Shown: positions 1 to 11,240, counted from the first letter of the stretch. The stretch: DNA of 64,000 nt from Homalodisca vitripennis (GCF_021130785.1 NW_025776225.1:147040-211039); one strand, 5' to 3'. Translations and numbers: made by a program. The notes: generated by a model from the sequence alone, not told the origin.

Positions 1-1240
1 TATTAAGTCGTGTGTTTAGGCCTATTGTAATTTTAATAAGACATATTTTGCTCCAAACATGTATTGTTTTCCTGTACAATTTCAATTTACATTTATAAAA
101 CGTTTTGCCACATGTACCTATAATCTGTTAATTCAGATATGTCTTAGTTGAAAAAAATTACTGAAAATTCAACCCCTATGATATATAAATACTAAAAGGA
201 TGAAACGGAATTAATATTTTTTAACATATTTTATAAATAACCAATAGGAATATTGAAAAATTAAAAATTATTGATTTGTCTTAATTAAATATTTAAAATG
301 AGGTTACTTTCGTAATCCTACGATTAAAATCAGGGTCTTAAATGTATTTGAAGTTTAAAAACTGATCTTGTAGGGCGAAATCCAGATAGCCGCCTTTACA
401 AACCAGCTTTTAACATAACCTTAAAAGAATTTGTACTGCTGAAGGTAAATAAAAAATATCCAAATCTATTTAACGTACATCTTGGGTGAATAAGGTAGTT
501 CAACTAATTATAAAACAAATGAGATAGTAAAAATTACGAGAACTTTCAGTAACTTTATGAACATAGACACTCAGTTCATTCTAAGGGTAATGGAAAAAAC
601 TCCGGGCCTGGCAGAGTGGAACTCTCAAGCCTGTGACCCAGGAAAAAGTGCTATTTATGTGGACAAGTGATCTCACTGTAATTTAAAGAAGGATTTGGTC
701 AGTCAGAGGTACTTTTAACCCTTCTGAAACTCTCAACAATTTATTATCAAATTACTGTAATAAAAGTCGATAGGACCTTAGAGGGTGGTTATACATTATA
801 ATAGTATTCAAAAATGATAAAATAAAGGAGATTTTTTATTTTATAATTTAAATTTTTTATCTCAAATTTTATTTTCACACGAATTGATGTTTTCAATACG
901 GTTTAAGTTTTGGTATGGTATGTTTTAAATAATAATTTCCTTTTAACCCGTTTCAATTCTTATCAGAATGGACAGGTCAGTTGACAACTATGTTGTTTAC
1001 AATTCAGCTCGTATTATTCATTATATGCTAAGTACCCTCATAACAATTCTACATCGTTTAAAATATTATTATGTTTTAATTTATTTTCCAACGTTTGTTC
1101 AGATTAAAATTCGATTAAAAATTTACAATTAATAGCAATATCTTTTGAAATAGGAAAGAACTTTTACCACAGACGGATGATTTATTTGTTTAAAGTTTCT
1201 TCTTATTGACGATATAGTGTGTTTGAAAGGATAACGAGCA
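1..1240. other. gene-less AT-rich DNA
   Basis: No open frame longer than about 60 codons with recognisable content. The stretch is AT-rich with scattered homopolymers. I see no repeat structure, RNA gene or exon signal in it. Confidence 0.5.
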
Positions 1241-1249
1241 TTTGCTTGA

Positions 1250-1590
1250 ACTGCATATTACAGAAGCTATCACACACCGTTTCGAGGATTGGAAATCTAT
1301 CCTCTTCGTCAGGTGCGGAAGGTGCTAATACACACAAAAAAGAAGAGAAAGAAGAAAAGAGATGGGAAATAAAAGAGTTCAAACATACCCAAAAGCTGCT
1401 TGGAGTCCGCTCCAGGCGTTGTCACTTCACAGGATGCAAGTCCCGAGCACAATTCACGAGTATGAGTATCACAATCACACATCACACCCAGCACAGGGCT
1501 ACAGCGGGATACCAGCAAGAAGGTCGATATCGGCTCTTTCATTTCATCGGCCTCGCGTAGTATCATCTGAAACAATAGGCCGATATTATT
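1250..1590. repeat. dispersed repeat, copy 1 (longer copy)
   Basis: This block aligns by eye with 2,240-2,510. Shared landmarks in the same order are CTATCCT..TTCGTCA, a purine-rich AAGAAGA stretch, TTCAAA.ATACCCAA, CCAGGCGTTGTCACT, CACGAGTA.GAG, and a final TCATCTGAAACAAT. The second copy is shorter and diverged. The short open frames across it on both strands look like chance. The family is not recognised; no termini or target duplication are evident. Confidence 0.55.
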
Positions 1591-2239
1591 CACAACTTCG
1601 AAATAAGTGCATAGAAATTTTTAATTAATATTTGAGTAAAATGTGTAAAATCAACAGTCATACATCTGTGATGCCATTCTAGAATGTTCTTGCAAATACA
1701 CGTAAAAATCTTTACTCGTGTTTTTTGGTAGTTTCAGCTTATTAGTTGGTTTTACTCGAGGGACTGGAAGAATTTTATTTCTCCTCATCTCTCTATCTGC
1801 CTGCACGAAATATCGGTAATGAAAATGACCTATGGATTCGAAATTGTGCAAGAAGGGTCATTTTTATATGAGGAACGCTGAGTTTAAATGATATTGCATG
1901 ACATGAGATGGGATGACACGATGAATTAAATATGTAAATAAAAACTCAGTATTAGTTATAGAGATTTTAAAATGCGACATTTTACATGTAGACTAACTAT
2001 CCTAACAAATACATCAACAATTTATGTGACCTTGTGTGTGAACTTTTATTGCTTTAACCCTGATATAAAATTCCGATTTGATGTATTTTAAAGTGCTGGT
2101 CAATAAAATTCAACCAAAAGTTAATTTAAAAAAAAATACTGTATCATTAAGAAGGATGATGAAACCTGTTGATTAAGTGAAATTTATAGCACCTTCAGGT
2201 TTCAACAAGCTTTAGGCTAAGCGTCAAGCTTGTTTACTA
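1591..2239. other. gene-less spacer between the two dispersed-repeat copies
   Basis: AT-rich sequence with no convincing coding or repeat content. Confidence 0.4.
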
Positions 2240-2510
2240 ATTACCGTAAGAGTCTCAGTCGTCATTTCGAAAATTAAAATCTATCCTATTCGTCAAGTGG
2301 AGGAAGTATTAATATATTCAAAAATAAAGAACAAAAAAAGAAGATAAATAAAAGGTTCAAATATACCCAACAGGTGCTTACAGTCCAGGCGTTGTCACTG
2401 CATAGGATAGGAGTCACGAGTACGAGAAAAACAATCACACTACTAACATTTACTAACAAGATTGTCGATGTCGGCTCTGTCATCTGAAACAATTGAACAG
2501 GAAGGTAAAG
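2240..2510. repeat. dispersed repeat, copy 2
   Basis: Diverged, internally deleted direct copy of 1,250-1,590 in the same orientation, sharing the CCAGGCGTTGTCACT block and the TCATCTGAAACAAT end. Two same-orientation copies about 1 kb apart suggest an old local duplication or two insertions of one family. Confidence 0.5.
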
Positions 2511-3291
2511 GTCAGGTGGGGGGAGGGGTAAAGTCAAGTTTTTGTTCTAGGCGTTAGTGTCATAGTGTGTGTGCAAGTTTTGTTGTTTGAGGTTTTTTTA
2601 GATTTTATAATCTTTTAGGTTTCCTACTCAGTTCTTATTTGAATATTGGTACCCAAAGTAGAGTAACCTCAACAAAGCTTACCGGTATTAAACCTTTTTG
2701 TAAAATATAGCGATGGGGAATGTCCGAAATACTATTATGGTATCAAACCTTCCACTGTTAACAGTAAACGTTATATAAATTAGTTTTCTAAGAATACATA
2801 AAAGCTATTAAGTACAGATGAAAGGACACCGATACCATATAACTTACATGTTTATAATACTGTACAAATCAGGGGTGAAGAGAAAGAGTTTGGAATTCAT
2901 GTATGCTTTGTTTATATTAGCTATGTATGCCATAATTTGCGGAAAATAAAGAATAAATACTTATTTAAAAGTAAGAATAAGAAAAATTCAATTTATATTC
3001 GTCTGCACCATGTTCTTTTACAATAATTTAAATTTAGTTTTACATCATTACAGTACTTCTTATCCTGGATTTTACCTTGTACGAGTGATTAATTTTATTT
3101 TGAAACATTTTTTATTTGGTATTGTTGAGAACACCCAGTTGGTCGATTCCCAAAACTAAGCACACAAATAGAAATACTTACATATTTTACTTTTCGTATA
3201 ATATTATAAAAAGAATATTGTCAGAACACAGCAGATCGAGTCCGCTCTACAGAAATGTAGATAAAAAAAAGTGGATGTCAGGATCCTGGGT
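2511..3291. other. gene-less AT-rich DNA
   Basis: No gene or repeat recognised. The 72-codon frame that starts at 3,116 runs into the tandem array and has no recognisable content. Confidence 0.4.
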
Positions 3292-4205
3292 GAGCTCCGG
3301 TCTCTTTACAATGGCACCGTCTCCTGAAATTTAGTATTCAATCTAACTTTGACAGTAAACACACACGTTCATGAAATAGCTCTTGCGTATGAGCTGCGGT
3401 CTCTTTACAATGGCACCGGTCTCCTGAATTTAGTATTCAATCTAACTTTGACAGTAAACACACGTTTCATTAAATAGCTCTTGCGTATGAGCTGCGGTCT
3501 CTTTACAATGGCACCGGTCTCCTGAATTTAGTATTCAATCTAACTTTGACAGTAAAACACACGTTCATGAAATAGCTCTTGCGTATGAGCTGCGGTCTCT
3601 TTACAATGGCACTGGTCTCCTGAATTTAGTATTCAATCTAACTTTGACAGTAAACACACGTTCATTAAATAGCTCTTGCGTATGAGCTGCGGTCTCTTTA
3701 CAATGGCACCGGTCTCCTGAATTTAGTATTCAATCTAACTTTGACAGTAAACACACGTTCATTAAATAGCTCTTGCGTATGAGCTGCGGTCTCTTTACAA
3801 TGGCACTGGTCTCCCGAATTTACTATTCAATTTAACTTTGGCAGTAAACACACGTTCATGAAATAGCTCTTGCGTATGAGCTGCGGTCTCTTTACAATGA
3901 CACTGGTCTCCTGAATTTACGATTCAATCTGACTTTGGCAGTAAACACACGTTCGTTAAATAGCTCTTGCGTATGAACTGCGGTCTCTTCACAGTGGCAC
4001 TGGCCTCCTCAATTTTACAATTCCAATCTGTTTTTGGCAGCAAACACACGTTCAATAAATAGCTCTTGCGTATGAACTGCGGTCTCTTTACAATGGCACT
4101 GGTCTCCTGAATTTACGATTCAATCTAGCTTTGGCAAACAAACACACGATCATTAAAATAAGACTTGCGTATGAGCTGCGGTCTCTCTTTACAATGGCCC
4201 CGGCC
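3292..4205. repeat. tandem array, 97-99 bp unit, about 9.5 copies
   Basis: The marker GAGCTGCGGTCTCTTTACA (GAACTGCGG or GAGCTCCGG in some copies) recurs at 3,292, 3,391, 3,489, 3,587, 3,684, 3,781, 3,878, 3,975, 4,074 and 4,173, so the period is 97-99 bp. Copies 2 to 6 are nearly identical. The first copy and the last three are more diverged, as expected for unequal exchange homogenising the middle. Each unit contains GGTCTC sites, TTGACAGTAAACACACGTT and TAGCTCTTGCGTATGA. No open frame persists through the array, so it is a non-coding minisatellite. Confidence 0.95.
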
Positions 4206-4830
4206 TTGAAACGTGTATTTTAAAAACTTTTTTGATTTTTGTTGTAGGTGTTTTATTATTTTAGACTTTAAAGTGGTTATTGACTTTATAAGACTGTTTA
4301 GGCTTGTCTGTGAGATCATGAGAAAAAGTCGCTTTGCTTGGGAACAGCCGTTGTCTCTGTGTTGCATATATACTCTAGCGCGTCTAATAAGAAACATTGG
4401 AAAATACGAGCGTGTTCGAAGGTTATTTTGATATTAGCCAGCCGTCACGATTGCCATTGGCTAGTCCCTCTGGTCAGTCGTAGGTGGTTAGTAGACGAAG
4501 TGAAGACGTATTGTGACCTATATTCCGTAGTTTAGTTTTTAATGATTAGTGTGTTTGTATGGTTTTTGTATTACGTGCATGTCTTTAGTGTTAGTGAAGT
4601 TGACAACAACATGTAGGTTGTGATTCCTGACTTAGGCGTGCCACAACGCTTTAGTAAGATTTGTTTATTTTTAAACCTAGTTTGTAATTATGTGTTAGGT
4701 TAGTTCTTTACCTGAAGAAGAGATCAGATTGCAGATCTCGAAACGTAGTGTTACTGTTTTCTTGTTTCACTGAACGATGGCAAATGTCCGGAGGAAAAAT
4801 CCTGTTTCCTTCAATAATATGAACATCATC
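4206..4830 (+). mobile_element. probable Penelope-like element terminal/UTR fragment
   Basis: Ends with ACCTGAAGAAGAGATCAG, a short hairpin (AGATC..GATCT) and CTCGAAACG. This CCTGAAGA-hairpin-GAAACG layout also occurs at the ends of the Penelope-like copies in this window (near 61.1 and 63.8 kb, CCTGAAGATGAAACC). No reverse transcriptase or GIY-YIG coding is present here. The assignment rests on the terminal motif only and could be another retroelement UTR. Confidence 0.35.
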
Positions 4831-5059
4831 AATTATTGTTAAAGATATAATGAAAGACGTACAAAATGAGTGTTGTTAGTGTGCGTGTTTTTGCGATATC
4901 TACTTAACTTCTAAGAAATTGGGAATAGGAGAAGAAGAAAGGTATCATTATATTTTATTTTTAATCAACTCTAGATTTGTGACGTCTGCTTTTCAGCTGA
5001 AAGCGTTTGTACCACTAACGCTTGACCTCGAATCTCATTTTATTGAAACATGTGAGAGG

Positions 5060-5150
5060 GCGTTTGTGTTGACCTTGGTTTGCTCACGCTGTGAACAATG
5101 ACCTTGCTTTGCTCAACACCACAATGACCTTGGTTTGCTCACGCCGTGTG
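5060..5150. repeat. short tandem repeat, about 30 bp unit, 3 copies
   Basis: TGACCTTGGTTTGCTCACGC is repeated as TGACCTTGCTTTGCTCAACA and again as TGACCTTGGTTTGCTCACGC with roughly 30 bp spacing. Non-coding. Confidence 0.6.
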
Positions 5151-6189
5151 CGACAATGAAATCAACTGTAAAAAACACTTAATTCTGTATTACAAATGAA
5201 CACTATTTTCACACAATGTTTTTTATCACAGTTTAGAATGTCTAACACAAATTCACAATCTTCTTGTAATGTCTTTCTTCGAATCATAAATATAATAGAA
5301 ACTTATTAAATATGAAGGACAACGCCCAGTGGAACACTTCACTTCACTTTTAACAAAGAAACACAGAACATCACACAATCTTCTTACTTCATAAGGTCCA
5401 TTTCTTCTTTCTTCAACTTGCAAATACATTAGAATCTTCTAAATGATGATATATCTTGTTAAATTTCGTTAAAATAGAGGAGGATCACACATGGCTAGCT
5501 ATAACGTGGCCAACGCCCAGCAAGAGATGAAGACAAGATGTAGTGTTACCAACATGTTAAAATGAAATTTCTCAATTTCCCTAGAACTGTTATAGTTTCC
5601 AATGTATATTAAATAAGTGAATATCAAATTTCTTTCAAACCTTGTTGCTAAAAAACTACTCAAAACCGATATTAATGAAATTTGGTACACATATAGTAAA
5701 TACTTAACTCTTTCGACTTAACTTATCCATAAGGGTAAAATCATCCCCTATTTCTTAATATTCATAAAAAAAGTATAAAAAATTATCAGAAAAATTCTGA
5801 AACTTCAAAACAAGCGAGTTCAACTTAAAATTTCTTGAAAATAACAAAATGTTCAAAATCTACCCCAATCATCCTTATCATTATACTCTTATATCTAGAG
5901 AACTATTGCAGCTTTTTTGATGAAAATTTGGTATATAGGATCAGTAAATATTAAAGTATTTTTTAAAATCACCACTTCCGGTCCATGACTTTGAAATAGT
6001 TTTTTTCCTAATATCATCCCTATTTTTCAAAATTTTTTAATGCAATTTAAAACGAAATACTTTTATCAATGTCTTTAACAATTTCTGTAAAGTTTTTTAA
6101 AAAATTATCCGTTTGAATAATAGTGAAAATAACGCGATTTTTACTGAATTTTCCTCTAATATCGTTCTTAAATCACATCATAGGCTAAA
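5151..6189. other. gene-less DNA beside the Polinton remnant, with an internal near-repeat
   Basis: AT-rich. The motif GATGAAAATTTGGTATATAGG (5,920s) echoes AATGAAATTTGGTACACATA (5,670s), each followed by AGTAAATA, which suggests a non-coding dispersed element. I see no Polinton coding here. In particular no polymerase B or integrase motif is recognisable, so the Polinton seems to end near 6.2 kb. Confidence 0.4.
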
Positions 6190-7254
6190 AATTTCTCTCA
6201 CAAACCACAACCACATAACAAATCGCGTTTGTAACAGCTTTTTTTTAAAATCCATATTGATAACTATAATCGTTCTTTGAACCGAAAACATTTGTCAAAC
6301 TCTTTTGTTGTATCAATGACATAAATAGGTCTATTCGCTAAAAATTCTTTAGGATTGTAATAACATTTCCTTATTATTACAGTTAAAACTTTCTTAAAAT
6401 CTTGATAAATCTGATACATGATTCTGAAAAGACCTCCTGAAATGTTAAATTTTGTAATTCATCTGGATAATAAGAACCGTTCAATTTTTACTCTGATATT
6501 TTTTACATCCAAAACTATCAAACTTTGAAGGATTTTTTTTCTTGATTATTCTGTCTATCTGTTTGAAAACCTATGATAACGAACTTAGGATTGAAGATAT
6601 TTTCTATAAATATTTGTAATATCGAACGAATAAGTTGTTCCCGGAAATACCTTTTTTTTGTTCAATACATTGCCAATCTAGAAAATTAAACATAATGTTT
6701 TTAACTTTTTGTAATTTCATCAATCAATCTAATTTTACTCGTGGTTTTATAATCATATCATTGGAACTCTAATAAAAAAATCTGTAATTGTTATTTTTCC
6801 ATCAACAGGCATAACATTTCCAGTTGCAGTCTTCAGAATCACATCATCGTCTTCTGCCTCTATAAAACTTAGATAAAATCCTCCTTTATAGATGGGAAAT
6901 AGTAACATTTTCAAAAAATCCAAATAGTTTCTTTAATTGTCCTTAATTGGCCACAGTTTTCGACTTCTTCTATCAATTTATTGTGTTTTCTTACTTCAAT
7001 CTTAGAAAATAAAAACTGTATAAAATTATCGATTAATCTAAACATTATCAGTTCCAAGATATGCTTGACCATCTTGTTCTGTTAAAGTTCCAGAAATATA
7101 AAAACTGGAAGTTAGACGAGCAAAAATTATCTCCAAAATCAATATTAAACTCAGTTCTTTTATTCGGTTCATTCAAATGTTGTTTACTAATTGGATAGAA
7201 ATTTTTAAACTCCGCCCTTTCAATATCACTAGCATACTTTTTGTAGTCCGCCAT
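6190..7254 (-). pseudogene. Polinton major capsid-like protein, frameshifted
   Basis: The clean N-terminal frame (start at 7,254) opens MADYKKYASDIERAEFKNFY and continues with ISKQHLNEPN and NIDFGDNF. This resembles the start of the double-jelly-roll capsid proteins of insect Polintons as I know them. After about 45 codons the frame shifts, and collinear pieces continue toward 6,200: a LIDNFIQFLFSKIEVRKHNK block, then FNFLDWQCIEQ, and late in the gene PKEFLANRPIYVIDT. The order and spacing fit one capsid gene with several indels and stops, giving roughly 350 codons. The protein would form the icosahedral shell. The N-terminal match is good; the 3' boundary near 6,190 is approximate. Alternative: another virion protein of the same element type. 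Confidence 0.65.
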
Positions 7255-7389
7255 TTATTAAGAAAAAATTTAGAAATTTTTAAACCATGTATAAGAAAGA
7301 TATCATTTTTTTTCCATCGATCTAATGTACGTTTTTTATAAGAAAAGATATAAATTTTAGTAAAATAATTAAAAAGATTAGAGTCATTT

Positions 7390-7799
7390 TTAATGATCTA
7401 CTTCGTCATATTCGGGATTCTCTTCCTTAAAGTTTGCAATTTCGGCCACATATTTCAATAAAATTTGCACAGGATAGTAACCACTATCTATAATATTATT
7501 CCAATCAACTGTATCTTTATTTTCATCCAAAAACTTTATACTCAAGTGTTGATAGAGACAAAGAACAGACATATGATCTTTTAATTGATAATGTATATTT
7601 TCTTGAATGAAACTCTGATGATAAAGTTTGATATTTAGCAATGTTATACCAATTCAATTTGTTTACGTATAATCTCATCATATCTTCGGATAATTCATAT
7701 TTTTGAGAAATATCATCCCAATGTTTCTTTTTTCAAATGTCTTTCATGTTGCATTATTAAAAAAGATCGAAAGCACTGTAATGTTCCGCCACATCTATT
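7390..7799 (-). pseudogene. hypothetical protein with W..I/YQ-LSE type repeats, frameshifted
   Basis: The open 3' part (7,641-7,390, 83 codons) contains ENIHYQLKDHMSVLCLYQHL and a final VDWNNIIDSGYYPVQILLKY segment. Upstream in a second frame, from a start near 7,799, are WDDISQKYELSEDMM and NKLNWYNIAKYQ. The recurring pattern (aspartate or asparagine, tryptophan, then I..Y..LSE) resembles short repeats of unknown function in proteins of several large DNA viruses and virus-like elements. One or two indels near 7,640-7,770 break the frame. It sits between the capsid-like gene and the zinc-ribbon gene on the same strand. No function can be assigned. Confidence 0.5.
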
Positions 7800-7820
7800 T
7801 ATTAAGAAAAAATTTCAAAA

Positions 7821-7966
7821 TCAAGTTTTTATAAATTGGCTCTTTTTAGTGTTACATTCAGCACATTTTCCAGAAACCCTTTTAACTCCATTGATGTTTG
7901 CGTAATATTTTGTATCATTTGTTTAAGAGTTTTTGCCTTACACCTCACACAGTATATGAACGCCAT
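7821..7966 (-). pseudogene. small zinc-ribbon protein, one frameshift
   Basis: The start at 7,966 gives MAFIYCVRCKAKT, and a second frame ends SGKCAECNTKKSQF before a stop at 7,821-7,823. Two CxxC pairs about 25 residues apart make a treble-clef or zinc-ribbon mini-protein of about 48 residues. Short proteins of this kind, with a CxxCKAKT start, are common in Polintons and large DNA viruses (I believe the DUF5679 family; the name is from memory). Its ATG follows the stop of the upstream gene directly (TAAATG), typical of compact viral packing. One single-base indel separates the two halves. Its role is unknown; nucleic-acid binding is plausible. Confidence 0.6.
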
Positions 7967-8257
7967 TTATAAAGGAGAAATTTTGTCATCATAACCATCT
8001 AATCCATTAAATCTGTTATCAATATTTTCAAAAGTTTTATTAACATCTTCTTTTAAATTTATTAAAGTTTTCTTCTAGTTTATTTACCTTATCGAGTTTA
8101 TTCATCTATTCCTTCAAGTAATTCACCACTACTTTTTATTTTATCACGAACATTATCTTGATATGTATGAAAATCTTCCTGAATTTTTCGAACTAGTTCT
8201 TTTAACTTTATCTTCATATGTATGAAAACTTTGCGCAATTTCTCTCAAACTGCTCAT
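7967..8257 (-). pseudogene. small coiled-coil protein, frameshifted
   Basis: The start at 8,257 reads MSSLREIAQSFHTYEDKVK. Other frames carry VRKIQEDFHTYQDNVRDKIK and, at the end, ENIDNRFNGLDGYDD before a stop at 7,967-7,969 that abuts the start of the zinc-ribbon gene. FHTYEDKV and FHTYQDNV form an internal repeat with heptad-like spacing, so a helical coiled coil is likely. At least two indels break it. It lies directly downstream of the protease gene on the same strand and is probably a minor virion or scaffold component (inference from position only). Confidence 0.5.
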
Positions 8258-8261
8258 TTAA

Positions 8262-9450
8262 CAGAATCTGTAAATGAATTAATATTGCTCAAATTGTATA
8301 ACTTTTTCAGCAATTTCACCAACATCGTCTACTGATCTTTTATTTCTGGCTTCTAACTTGTCATAGACTTCTAACTTGTCATAGAATTTCTGTTGTAAAA
8401 TCTTTAACATGTTGTTTATGATTCTCATAATTTTGTTTTAGTTCATCAAACATTTTAATATGATCTTCGAGAATTGAATCATTACAACAACATCAAACGG
8501 ATATAAATTCCCTTACTAACGCTGCTAAGTCTTTTTCCTTTAAAATCTAAGGCATTTTTAAGATTCGGATCATGTATATCAACAATTTTGATGTTTTCTG
8601 ATAATTTTAGAGGTTTCAAAATTTGTTCTTTAACAACAACATCATGTTTGTCAATACCAGGTCGAACACCGACAATTCTTTTTTTATTATCCAAACTTAC
8701 ATAATTCTTTTCAACTTTGATCGCTTCAGTAATTTTATCAGCTTTTTCGATATGAGACATTAAATTGGTAAATAATTTTTTTACACCATCATCATCAACT
8801 TCTTTTTCCAATGTTTTTATTTTATCAGCAACTTCATTTGATCTCATGAAAATTTGCAAGTTTGTTATCATATTCTGCTTTAAAATCTGGCAATCTCGAC
8901 AGCAAACATATCTGAATCTGGAAGGTTTTTTGTAATAAATTTTCTAACTTGTTATCAAACTCATTTCTCAAACTATCAAAATTGAAACTATTATCTACAT
9001 TTTGAATAATTTCTGTTTTAATTTGTGTGTCCAAATACGTCAAAAAATATTTTTTGAATCCATATTTATTAAGTAATAATTTGTTAACAACTTCTTTAAA
9101 ATCTTTACTATTACTCAGTTCATTCAAAACGAAAACACATAAATGACCACAAATTGGGGGATCTTTATAATCTTGAATCTGAGAATCATTGTAGTAGACG
9201 CTTGATTTTTTCAAATATTTAATCAATTCTATAGGTTGTTTGTCCTCAATTCTTCCATACGAATCAAAATAACATGCATTCTTATCATTTTTATAATAAC
9301 AAATCCAATGCGTTCCACTTCCCATAATCGAGTCTAAATTCACAATTCCACATTCAAATTTCTTAACTTTTTCAGGTAATGTATCTCTCATGAAGATTCC
9401 TCTAAAATGTTTAATATTTTTGCAGATTTATTCCAATTCCCCGAATGTTA
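8262..9450 (-). pseudogene. Polinton adenain-like cysteine protease (PRO) with long C-terminal extension
   Basis: Adenovirus-type (Ulp1/C5-like) protease that in related elements matures capsid proteins. The intact frame 9,391-8,834 shows the catalytic order: GSGTHWICYY (His), CYFDSYG (acidic residue) and PPICGHLCVFVL (Cys nucleophile). An in-frame ATG at 9,391 starts MRDTLPEKVKKFECGIVNLD. A likely N-terminal piece (KPLTFGELE, then NIKHFRGIF) lies just upstream in another frame, so the original start was probably near 9,450. Downstream, the frame 8,871-8,482 continues as a charged helical extension (TLEKEVDDDGVKKLFTNLM, RPGIDKHDVVVKEQ) and shifts again to end near 8,262. The catalytic core itself is unbroken. 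Confidence is high for the protease, moderate for the extension belonging to the same gene. Confidence 0.85.
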
Positions 9451-9904
9451 AAGGTTTAATTTTTTTTCAATGTATGATTTCACGTAATTCAAAGTTTTTT
9501 CATCTAATCCAGATCCTGTAACATCTTCCAACTCTTTTTCTAACCAATTTAAAATGTTTCGAACAATAGGTATCACGTCTTTTTTAACGATTTGAGCAGC
9601 TTTTACGAACATAAGGAACAACATTTTTAACTACTGGAATATTTTCTCCAAAATCTAATAAGTCTTTCAAAAGTCCACCATTTTTAAGTTCTTTCAACTG
9701 ATTATAAGAAAATTCTATTCTGGTTCCTTTATTGTTTTTCTTATGTTTTTCGAGTTTATTGTATTGTCTATTTGTTAAAAATATCTTATATTCGCCATTT
9801 TTTAGTTGATCTATTTTAAATTGAATACTAACGGGTATTTTTTACTTAAAAGCGGATTTTATTTTTTCTTTCTGATTTTTGCTGAAATTTACGTTCACCT
9901 CCAT
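9415..9904 (-). pseudogene. Polinton-associated small basic virion-type protein, frameshifted
   Basis: The start at 9,904 reads MEVNVNFSKNQKEKIKSAFK, followed by an in-frame stop. Then come FLTNRQYNKLEKHKKNNKGT, FSYNQLKELKNGGLLKDLLD and ENIPVVKNVVPYVRK. A further frame ends with ELEDVTGSGLDEKTLNYVKS and IEKKLNL. The lysine-rich N-terminal half with a repeated 'I.L...Q..KL.K' pattern, followed by a glycine-containing LLKDLLDFG segment, resembles a conserved hypothetical family of insect Polintons (memory-based). It is probably a core or DNA-binding virion protein; that role is inference. It lies between the protease and the PLA2-containing gene, all on one strand. Confidence 0.5.
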
Positions 9905-9912
9905 TTATATAG

Positions 9913-11229
9913 TTAAAATTTCAAGTTCTCTTCGATTCCCATTCCTAGTTTTCTCTTCAAAAACATTATTCCAGCTGTTGGAAGCGCAACAAATCTTTCA
10001 CCTAAACTAGCATCTTTTTGATAAAAATCTATCCATTGCCTTATCTTGCAAAACTTTATCTGCTATATGTCTGGAATTTGTGTCTCTATGTTTTGCATAA
10101 AAAATATCGTGTTCCATTGCAGCTTGATCTAATTTATTCACACCAGGATCTCCTCTTTTAGTCTTTTTTCGAGTTTTGTGCCAGGCCCCAGATACTGATA
10201 AGTTGGTACGTGTAATTCAAAAGGTAAATTGTTGATATAAAATCATTCAAAAGTCCGCTACCCTCAATTATAGATGAACTTATTGCCGGCAAAATTCGTT
10301 TTAAATATTTAATTCCATCAGTTTTTTTTAATCACCTCATCAAGTTTGTTCGAAATAAAATCTTTAATCGCTTTCTTTTCGTTCAAAAAATTGTTGTTTC
10401 CAGCCTTTTCTTGAGCATAAATATAATTAATAATTCCATCGAGTTTTGTCAAATCGTCGATATATCTGTATTCAATCTTTTTATCACTGTATTTTCTTAC
10501 ACCTGATCCTTCGATTCGTTTTTCCCAAATTGGTTTAATTAATTTCATATATTTTTTACCTCTACTTGACTTAGGCTTCTTAGTAGATGGATCATTATTT
10601 TTGTAAATTGAGTCAGATTCCCGTAAAATTTCTGTATACTTTTTCAAATCTTCTTCAGAATATAAATTATCTTTTGGAGCATCATTGTATACTAATAATC
10701 TCCATAAACCTTGAGTTCCTTCATATGTTTTTTCATTAATAATAATGATATCATTATGTTCAAAAATTCACGGGCAAATTTCCAATCATAAAAATGTTCT
10801 TTTTTTTATCCCAATACAAACCAAATTTATCATCTTTTATTCTAGGAATGAATTTTCTACCAATTGGACCAACTATTATATCCATTATTCTAGGACTTAT
10901 TGGTTCAACTATTGTAGATTCTTCAATGATTCGAGGTGTTGAAGATGGTAATTTTGGCAATTCAAACTCTTCTACTTCAGATTCTGGAATTGAAATATCA
11001 GCAAATTGTCGTACAACTGGAACTAAATTCATCAAATTTTTGATTATCACTTAAAATGTTTTCAATTTTACCTTCAACATTTTTAATTGCAGAAGTTACA
11101 GGTTGATTAATTTTTTTGAATAAATTCTTGTTCTTTTTCATCAATTCGAATCTGTTCTTTAAATTCTTTGATTAATTTCTTTTCGATTTGATCAAGTTTT
11201 TTCGCTTCTTCAGAAGTTACGTTCACCAT
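9913..11229 (-). pseudogene. Polinton multidomain protein with parvovirus-like phospholipase A2 motif
   Basis: The start at 11,229 gives MVNVTSEEAKKLDQIEKKLI, an N-terminal coiled coil. A middle block (10,960-10,500) holds PRIKDDKFGLYWDKKKNIFM, then TYEGTQGLWRLLVYN, YSEEDLKKYTEILRESDSIY and SSRGKKYMKLIKPIW. This resembles a domain common in arthropod hypothetical proteins (I believe DUF8207). The C-terminal part (about 10,220-9,960) has TYQYLGPGTKLEKRL, then KRGDPGVNKLD, and AAMEHDIFYAKH. The YxGxG calcium loop and the HD catalytic pair are the signature of secreted and parvovirus-VP1 phospholipase A2 folds. The end is GMGIEENLKF and a stop at 9,913. At least five indels break the frame, several in T runs (for example 10,322-10,329). 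It may be one gene or two adjacent ones. Confidence 0.65.
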
Positions 11230-11240
11230 TTAATTAGAAA

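Noticed and set aside
1219..1628. Overlapping open frames of 88-113 codons on both strands
   Set aside because: They fall in a dispersed repeat with a diverged copy at 2.25 kb that does not preserve any of the frames.
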